Source: Cryptomeria japonica (Eukaryota > Streptophyta > Pinopsida > Cupressales > Cupressaceae). Taken from it: a DNA stretch of 64,000 bases. The notes beneath the pieces are model-generated. The model did not search any database. It was given only the letters and a program-made list of their open reading frames with translations, and was not told where the DNA came from. The stretch spans positions 1 to 64,000 of the forward strand of contig NW_026729181.1 in NCBI RefSeq assembly GCF_030272615.1. The letters are read 5' to 3'. Below, one piece after another: positions 58,530 through 64,000 of the stretch. The translations under genes and the position numbers were made by a program. How positions within the stretch are numbered: position 1 is the stretch's first letter; the number at the start of each line of letters is the position of its first letter.

Positions 58530-58680
58530 TGTATGCTTCGATGGGTCGACTCCCTGGGTTGAGCGCACCGCGCCAACCTCAAAGACCCTACAGTATGGAT
58601 GAAGTCGGAAGTTGGGTCCGATGACCGATTCGATACGTAGGCATATTGGCGAGGTCTGAATTTGTGTCCGATGACCTGCC

Positions 58681-58935
58681 ATGCGCAGGAAGGCGGAATT
58701 TGGGTCCGATGACCGAGTTGATGGCGTGCCATGCGCAGAAAGGCGGAATTTGGGTCCGATGACCGAGTTGATGTTGATGGCCCGCCATGCACAGGAAGGC
58801 GGAATTTGGGTCCGATGACCGATTTGAAGGCGTGCCATACGCAAAAAGGCGGAGTTTGGGTCCGATGACCGAGTTGATATTGATGGCCCGCCATGCGCAG
58901 GAAGGCGGAATTTGGGTCCGATGACCTGACATACG
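58681..58935 (+). repeat. 50/56-bp minisatellite
   Basis: GGCGGAATTTGGGTCCGATG-type words start at 58692, 58742, 58798, 58848 and 58904 (alternating 50 and 56 bp), each followed by GACCGAGTTGATG and GCC(C)GCCATGCGCAG. It is a local expansion of a piece of the 311-bp repeat. No gene. Confidence 0.85.
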
Positions 58936-59042
58936 CATGGAGTCCGACTCGGGGGCCGATGTTCGATTCGATGACTTGCATTGTGGGTAAAGTCGGAAGT
59001 TGTGGTCTTTGACCCGATTCGATGACCAGACTTCGGCTGCTT

Positions 59043-59074
59043 GAGAATCGGACAAATAACTTATATAGGGGAGG
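59043..59074 (+). promoter_or_regulatory. Pol I promoter-like element P11 (family 3)
   Basis: TATATAGGGGAGG at 59062-59074 with the upstream block GAGAATCGGACAAATAAC (AAC in place of AGC, a mark of family 3). Start predicted at 59067. The downstream region resembles the presumed ETS start at P13, including a hairpin at 59110-59183. Confidence 0.8.
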
Positions 59075-59109
59075 TAGTGTTCTCGAGCATCCTCCCCCCG
59101 TGCCCGTTT

Positions 59110-59183
59110 ATGTCGATTGATGCTGGTGCTCGACTGGTTGGAGCGCTCGGATGCAAAAATCTTGCACCAGGATTTATCGATTG
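59110..59183 (+). other. Promoter-proximal inverted repeat downstream of P11
   Basis: Arms 59110-59129 (ending GATGCTGGTGC) and 59164-59183 (GCACCAGGATTTATCGATTG) pair at about 14 of the 17 loop-proximal positions across a 34-nt loop. The loop-proximal stem is GGTGC/GCACC. Confidence 0.65.
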
Positions 59184-59483
59184 TGATGGACACGGCAAGT
59201 CTCCTGATTGCTATGCAGGAGCTCATCGTGAATCTCTATGCGGCCTTGGTATGGACTCGACCTGCGGAATGGTTCGGCAATGGTAGTCGCTCCAACACGT
59301 CCTTGCAATGGCCACAGAGGTGATTCGACTAGAGCTCCAGTCTAGCTTTTGGGTTGCTTGGCGGACTGGTATAGCCGCGATCGAGTTCCGGCCATGAACG
59401 TTTTAGATAGCTCTTGGGCTTTCTGGGACGGAAGTCGGAAGTTTGGGCTGTTGTCCGATTTGATGACCATTCTTCGGATGTGT

Positions 59484-59515
59484 GAGAATCGGACAAATAA
59501 CTTATATAGGGGACT
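59484..59515 (+). promoter_or_regulatory. Pol I promoter-like element P12 (family 3, variant)
   Basis: TATATAGGGGACT at 59503-59515. The G-run is kept but AGG after it is lost. Upstream block GAGAATCGGACAAATAAC. Start predicted at 59508, 441 bp after P11. Hairpin at 59542-59632. Confidence 0.72.
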
Positions 59516-59541
59516 GTGTTGTCTCACGCAGCCCCCTCCGT

Positions 59542-59632
59542 GCCCCTCTATCTCGACCGATGTTGGTGCTTGAAAGGGTTGGGATCGCTCGGATTTATAA
59601 ACGTGCACCACCATTTGTCGAGTGTGAGGGAC
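59542..59632 (+). other. Promoter-proximal inverted repeat downstream of P12
   Basis: Arms 59542-59569 (GCCCCTCTATCTCGACC...) and 59605-59632 (GCACCACCATTTGTCGAG...) pair at 21 of 28 positions across a 35-nt loop. The loop-proximal stem is GGTGC/GCACC as at P11. Confidence 0.7.
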
Positions 59633-59973
59633 GCGGCAGGTCTCCTAAATGCTATGCGGGCGCTCTCTGAGAATCTCTATCCGGCCTCGACACAGACTAG
59701 TCTTGCTGAATGGTTTGGCACTGGTAGTCGATCCAACACGTCGTTGTTGTGGCCGCCTAGGCGATTCGATTCGAGCCCCCGTCTAGCTTTTGGGTTGCTT
59801 GGCGGATTTTGCCCTATCCGCAAGTGAGCTCGGTCCCTAAACGTTCGAGAAACCCGATTGCTATGCGCCGACTCTCTTTCTTGCGAGCCTCCATCTAGCT
59901 TTTGGGTCTCTACGGAACGGAAGTCGGAATCTGGGACCGTTGTTTGATTCGACGAGGCAGACTACGGTTGTGC

Positions 59974-60005
59974 GAGAATCGGACAAATAACTTATATAGG
60001 GGAGG
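59974..60005 (+). promoter_or_regulatory. Pol I promoter P13, likely the gene promoter for the 18S-5.8S-26S precursor
   Basis: TATATAGGGGAGG at 59993-60005 directly behind GAGAATCGGACAAATAAC. Start predicted at 59998 (A before the G-run). It is the last such motif before the window end, and no further TATATAGGGG occurs in the following 4 kb, which is filled by ETS-type 188-bp repeats. It is therefore the best candidate for the promoter of the next pre-rRNA, with P1-P12 as spacer promoters. This is inference from position and consensus; another gene promoter could lie beyond the window. Confidence 0.78.
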
Positions 60006-60029
60006 TGTTGACTGGAGCATTCTCCCCCG

Positions 60030-60119
60030 TGCCCCTCTAACTCGACCAATGCTGGCGCTCGAACGGTGGTAGCGCTCGGATTTTCATTGAGCGCCAGCAT
60101 TGGTCGATTTAGAGGGGCA
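60030..60119 (+). other. Strong hairpin at the start of the 5' ETS (+32 from P13)
   Basis: Arms 60030-60060 (TGCCCCTCTAACTCGACC...GGCGCTC) and 60089-60119 (GAGCGCC...GAGGGGCA) are complementary over 31 nt with a single mismatch (position 60041 against 60108), enclosing a 28-nt loop. In RNA it would be a very stable stem beginning 32 nt from the predicted start. Related, weaker stems lie at the same place after P11 and P12. Confidence 0.85.
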
Positions 60120-60358
60120 TGCGAGATTCCCGAATGCTATGCGAGGGCTCTAACGGAAATGTCTATTGGTTTCGGTATGGATGCAATTGCGAGTGGTTCG
60201 GCAAAGGTAGTCGTTCCGATGCGTCCATGTCGTGGCCAAATCGATAATTCGATTTGAGCCCTCGTATAGCATTTGGGTCTCTCGATGTGATTCCGCATTC
60301 CAGTCCCTTTGGGCACTGCTTGAGCCGCATCCCAGGGGGTTCCCTTCCCAATAATCTG
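60120..60358 (+). other. 5' ETS leader between hairpin and repeat array
   Basis: Mostly single-copy ETS sequence, with words from family 3 (AATGCTATGCGAGGGCTC, TGGTTCGGCAAAGGTAGTCG) that also occur after P11 and P12. These words foreshadow the 188-bp repeat (GATTGCTATGCGGTGAGGC, GGTAGTCGCCCCAAGC). No gene. Confidence 0.6.
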
Positions 60359-63300
60359 CCTCGCAACCCGATTGCTATGCGGTGAGGCTCCTCGGCCGCC
60401 TCGGAACTATCTGTGTATCAGACGCATCGCGGGATAAGGGGTTGGCAACGGTAGTCGCCCCAAGCGCGTCCGATGCTTGGACCATTCCGAGGCGGCCCTG
60501 AAGCCTCTTCCGTCTAGCCGTTGGGTCCTTCTCGCCGCATCCCTCGCCTCGCACCCCGATTGCTATGCGGTGAGGCTCCTCGGCCGCCTCGGAACTATCT
60601 GTGTATCGGACGCGTCGCGGGATAAGGGGTTGTCACTGGTAGTCGCCCCAAGCGCGTCCGATGCTTGGACCATTCCGAGGCGGCCCTGAAGCCTCTTCCG
60701 TCTAGCCGTTGGGTCCTTCTCGCCGCATCCCTCGCCTCGCACCCCGATTGCTATGCGGTGAGGCTCCTCGGCCGCCTCGGAACTATCTGTGTATCGGACG
60801 CGTCGCGGGATAAGGGGTTGTCATTGGTAGTCGCCCCAAGCGCGTCCGATGCTTGGACCATTCCGAGGCGGCCCTGAAGCCTCTTCCGTCTAGCCGTTGG
60901 GTCCTTCTCGCCGCATCCCTCGCCTCGCACCCCGATTGCTATGCGGTGAGGCTCCTCGGCCGCCTCGGAACTATCTGTGTATCGGACGCGTCGCGGGATA
61001 AGGGGTTGTCACTGGTAGTCGCCCCAAGCGCGTCCGATGCTTGGACCATTCCGAGGCGGCCCTGAAGCCTCTTCCGTCTAGCCGTTGGGTCCTTCTCGCC
61101 GCATCCCTCGCCTCGCACCCCGATTGCTATGCGGTGAGGCTCCTCGGCCGCCTCGGAACTATCTGTGTATCGGACGCGTCGCGGGATAAGGGGTTGTCAC
61201 TGGTAGTCGCCCCAAGCGCGTTCGATGCTTGGACCATTCCGAGGCGGCCCTGAAGCCTCTTCCGTCTAGCCGTTGGGTCCTTCTCGCCGCATCCCTCGCC
61301 TCGCACCCCGATTGCTATGCGGTGAGGCTCCTCGGCCGCCTTGGAACTATCTGTGTATCGGACGCGTCGCGGGATAAGGGGTTGTCACTGGTAGTCGCCC
61401 CAAGCGCGTCCGATGCTTAGACCATTCCGAGGCGGACCCGAAGCCTCTTCCGTCTAGCCGTTGGGTCCTTCTCGCCGCATCCTTCGCCTCGCACCCCGAT
61501 TGCTATGCGGTGAGGCTCCTCGGCCGCCTCGGAACTATCTGTGTATCGGACGCGTCGCGGGATAAGGGGTTGTCACTGGTAGTCGCCCCAAGCGCGTCCG
61601 ATGCTTGGACCATTCCGAGGCGGACCCGAAGCCTCTTCCGTCTAGCCGTTGGGTCCTTCTCGCCGCATCCCTCGCCTCGCACCCCGATTGCTATGCGGTG
61701 AGGCTCCTCGGCCGCCTTGGAACTATCTGTGTATCGGACGCGTCGCGGGATAAGGGGTTGTCACTGGTAGTCGCCCCAAGCGCGTCCGATGCTTGGACCA
61801 TTCCGAGGCGGACCCGAAGCCTCTTCCGTCTAGCCGTTGGGTCCTTCTCGCCGCATCCCTCGCCTCGCACCCCGATTGCTATGCGGTGAGGCTCCTCGGC
61901 CGCCTTGGAACTATCTGTGTATCGGACGCGTCGCGGGATAAGGGGTTGTCACTGGTAGTCGCCCCAAGCGCGTCCGATGCTTGGACCATTCCGAGGCGGA
62001 CCCGAAGCCTCTTCCGTCTAGCCGTTGGGTCCTTCTCGCCGCATCCCTCGCCTCGCACCCCGATTGCTATGCGGTGAGGCTCCTCGGCCGCCTTGGAACT
62101 ATCTGTGTATCGGACGCGTCGCGGGATAAGGGGTTGTCACTGGTAGTCGCCCCAAGCGCGTCCGATGCTTGGACCATTCCGAGGCGGCCCCGAAGCCTCT
62201 TCCGTGTAGCCGTTGGGTCCTTCTCGCCGCATCCCTCGCCTCGCACCCCGATTGCTATGCGGTGAGGCTCCTCGGCCGCCTTGGAACTATCTGTGTATCG
62301 GACGCGTCGCGGGATAAGGGGTTGTCACTGGTAGTCGCCCCAAGCGCGTCCGATGCTTGGACCATTCCGAGGCGGCCCCGAAGCCTCTTCCGTGTAGCCG
62401 TTGGGTCCTTCTCGCCGCATCCCTCGCCTCGCACCCCGATTGCTATGCGGTGAGGCTCCTCGGCCGCCTTGGAACTATCTGTGTATCGGACGCGTCGCGG
62501 GATAAGGGGTTGTCACTGGTAGTCGCCCCAAGCGCGTCCGATGCTTGGACCATTCCGAGGCGGACCTGAAGCCTCTTCCCTCTAGCCGTTGGGGCTTTCT
62601 CGCCGCATCCCTCGCCTCGCACCCTGATTGCTATGCTGTGAGGCTCCTCGGCCGCCTTGGAACTATCTGTGTATCGGACGCATCGCGGGATAAGGGGTTG
62701 GCAGTGGTAGTCGCCCCAAGCGCATCCGATGCTTGGACCATTCCGAGGCGGCCCTGCAGCCTCTTCCGTCTAGCCGTTGGGGCCATCTCGCCGCATCCCC
62801 CACCTCGCACCACGATTGCTATGCGGTGAGGCTCCTTGGCCGCCTCGGAACTATCTGTGTATCGGACGCATCGCGGGATAAGGGGTTGTCACTGGTAGTC
62901 GCCCCAAGCGCGTCCGATGCTTGGACCATTCCGAGGCGGCCCTGCAGCCTCTTCCGTCTAGCCGTTGGGGCCATCTCGCTGCATCCCCCACCTCCTCGGC
63001 CGCCTCGGAACTATCTGTGTATCGGACGCATCGCGGGATAAGGGGTTGGCAGTGGTAGTCGCCCCAAGCGCGTCCGATGCTTGGACTATTCCGAGGCAGC
63101 CCTGCAGCCTCTTCCGTCTAGCCTTTGGGGCCATCTCGCCGCATCCCTCGCCTCGCACCCCGATTGCTATGCGGTGAGGCTCCTCGGCCGCCTGGGAACT
63201 ATCTTCGTATCGGACGCATCGCGGGATAAGGGGTTGTCACTGGTAGTCGCCCCAAGCGCGTCCGATGCTTGGACTATTCCGAGGCGGCCCTGTGGCCTCT

Positions 63301-64000
63301 TCCGTCTAGCCGTTGGGGCCATCTCGCCGCATCCCCCACCTCGCACCCCGATTGCTATGCGGTGAGGCTCTTCGGCCGCCTTGGAACTATCTTCGTATCG
63401 GACGCATTGCGGGATAAGGGGTTGTCACTGGTAGTGGCCCCAAGCGCGTCCGATGCTTGGACTATTCCGAGGCGGCCCTGCAGCCTCTTCCGTCTAGCCG
63501 TTGGGGCCATCTCGCCGCATCCCCCACCTCGCACCCCGATTGCTATGCGGTGAGGCTCCTCGGCCGCCTTGGAACTATCTTCGTATCGGACGCATCGCGG
63601 GATAAGGGGTTGTCACTGGTAGTCGCCCCAAGCGCGTCCGATGCTTGGACTATTCCGACGCGGCCCTGTGGCCTCTTCCGTCTAGCCGTTGGGGCCATCT
63701 CGCCGCATCCCCCACCTCGCACCCCGATTGCTATGCGGTGAGGCTCCTCGGCCGCCTTGGAACCATCTTCGTATCGGACGCATCGCGGGATAGGGGGCTG
63801 TCACTGGTAGTCGCCCCAAGCGTGTCCGATGCTTGGACCATTCCTAGGCGGCCCTGAAGCCTCTTCCGTCTAGCCGTTGGGGCCTTCCCGCCCCATCCCT
63901 CGCCTCGCACCCCCGATTGCTATGCGGTGAGGCTCCTCGGCCGCCTTGGAACCATCTGTGTATCGGACGCATCGCGGGATAAGGGGTTGGCACTGGCAGT
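60359..64000 (+). repeat. 188-bp tandem repeat array in the 5' ETS (~19 copies, runs off window)
   Basis: The period is exactly 188 bp. The word TGGAC(C/T)ATTCCGA (varying slightly) recurs at 60477, 60665, 60853, 61041, 61229, 61417, 61605, 61793, 61981, 62169, 62357, 62545, 62733, 62921, 63081, 63269, 63457, 63645 and 63833. One unit (62921-63080) is 160 bp, with a 28-bp deletion at CCCCCACC|TCCTCGGCC. Order within a unit: GATTGCTATGCGGTGAGG, CTCCTCGGCCGCCT, GGAACTATCTGTGTATCGG, TCGCGGGATAAGGGGTTG, TAGTCGCCCCAAGCGCGTCC, GGCGGCCCTGAAGCCTCTTC, TAGCCGTTGGGTCC, CTCGCCGCATCC. Early copies have GGTCCTTCTCGCC, later ones (from ~62733) GGGCCATCTCGCC, and copies from ~63195 ATCTTCGTATCGG, so subtypes are ordered along the array. 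Open frames of 60-94 codons inside it only reflect the period. Confidence 0.95.

Larger units (their letters stand above)
57515..58680 (+). repeat. 311-bp promoter-bearing tandem repeat
   Basis: Each period holds GTTCGGAAGTTGGGGTCGAT, one promoter, the +35 hairpin, GAAGTCGGAAGTTGGGTCCG, GAGGTCGGAATTTGGGTCCG, a CATGTGCAGGAAGGCGAATG segment and GTGCACACCAAGGCGCTGG. Three periods of exactly 311 bp separate four promoters. The GAAGTCGGA words are shared with the macrosatellite modules. Confidence 0.88.

Noticed and set aside
60477-63857. Regular 70-94-codon open frames in the 188-bp array
   Set aside because: They have the same period as the repeat and lie in presumed 5' ETS; nothing suggests translation.

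Overview
The window is plant nuclear ribosomal DNA. It opens with the last ~290 nt of a 26S (25S-type) rRNA gene on the + strand, and everything after that is one intergenic spacer (IGS) running on into the 5' external transcribed spacer (ETS). The 18S gene is not reached, so the 26S-to-18S distance exceeds 63.7 kb, far beyond the few kb to ~20 kb usual in plants. I see no protein-coding gene. The many long open frames are by-products of GC-rich tandem repeats.

Organism: the 26S 3' end, the 119-nt 5S sequence and the Pol I start motif TATATAGGGGAGG are those of a land plant. A 5S gene inside the 26S-18S spacer (L-type linkage) is known in bryophytes, ferns and lycophytes, some gymnosperms and some Asteraceae. 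From memory of the gymnosperm literature, a 5S on the strand opposite to the 18S-26S genes was reported for Podocarpus. A gymnosperm is my best guess, but the sequence here does not fix the taxon.

Layout. (1) 1-290: 26S 3' end. (2) 291-1163: T-tract, then ~80-bp repeats just behind 26S. (3) 1164-54411: a macrosatellite of seven head-to-tail units, each with one complete, identical 5S rRNA gene on the - strand. Unit lengths are 5852, 7923, 7926, 7923, 10275, 7923 bp and a final unit cut short. Most of the length variation comes from an internal ~2351-bp block present 1, 2, 2, 2, 3, 2 and 1 times. Within a unit the order is: GC-rich GTGCGCAC modules separated by ~90-bp AT-rich linkers, the 5S gene, a purine-rich spacer, and a CCACC minisatellite. 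(4) 54412-55610: a longer, diverged tract of the CCACC minisatellite. (5) 55611-60005: thirteen Pol I promoter copies in three repeat families (157-bp, 311-bp, ~440-490-bp spacing), with a 38/52-bp minisatellite between families 1 and 2. (6) ~59998-64000: presumed 5' ETS, with a strong hairpin near its start and about nineteen copies of a 188-bp repeat running off the window.

How it works together: Pol I would transcribe the 18S-5.8S-26S unit rightward from the last promoter (start predicted near 59998). The twelve upstream copies look like spacer promoters. Pol III would transcribe the 5S genes leftward, so each rDNA unit would carry about seven 5S genes. The least expected features are the nested 5S-bearing macrosatellite and an inverted repeat about 32-45 nt downstream of nearly every Pol I start motif, with paired substitutions that keep the stems.
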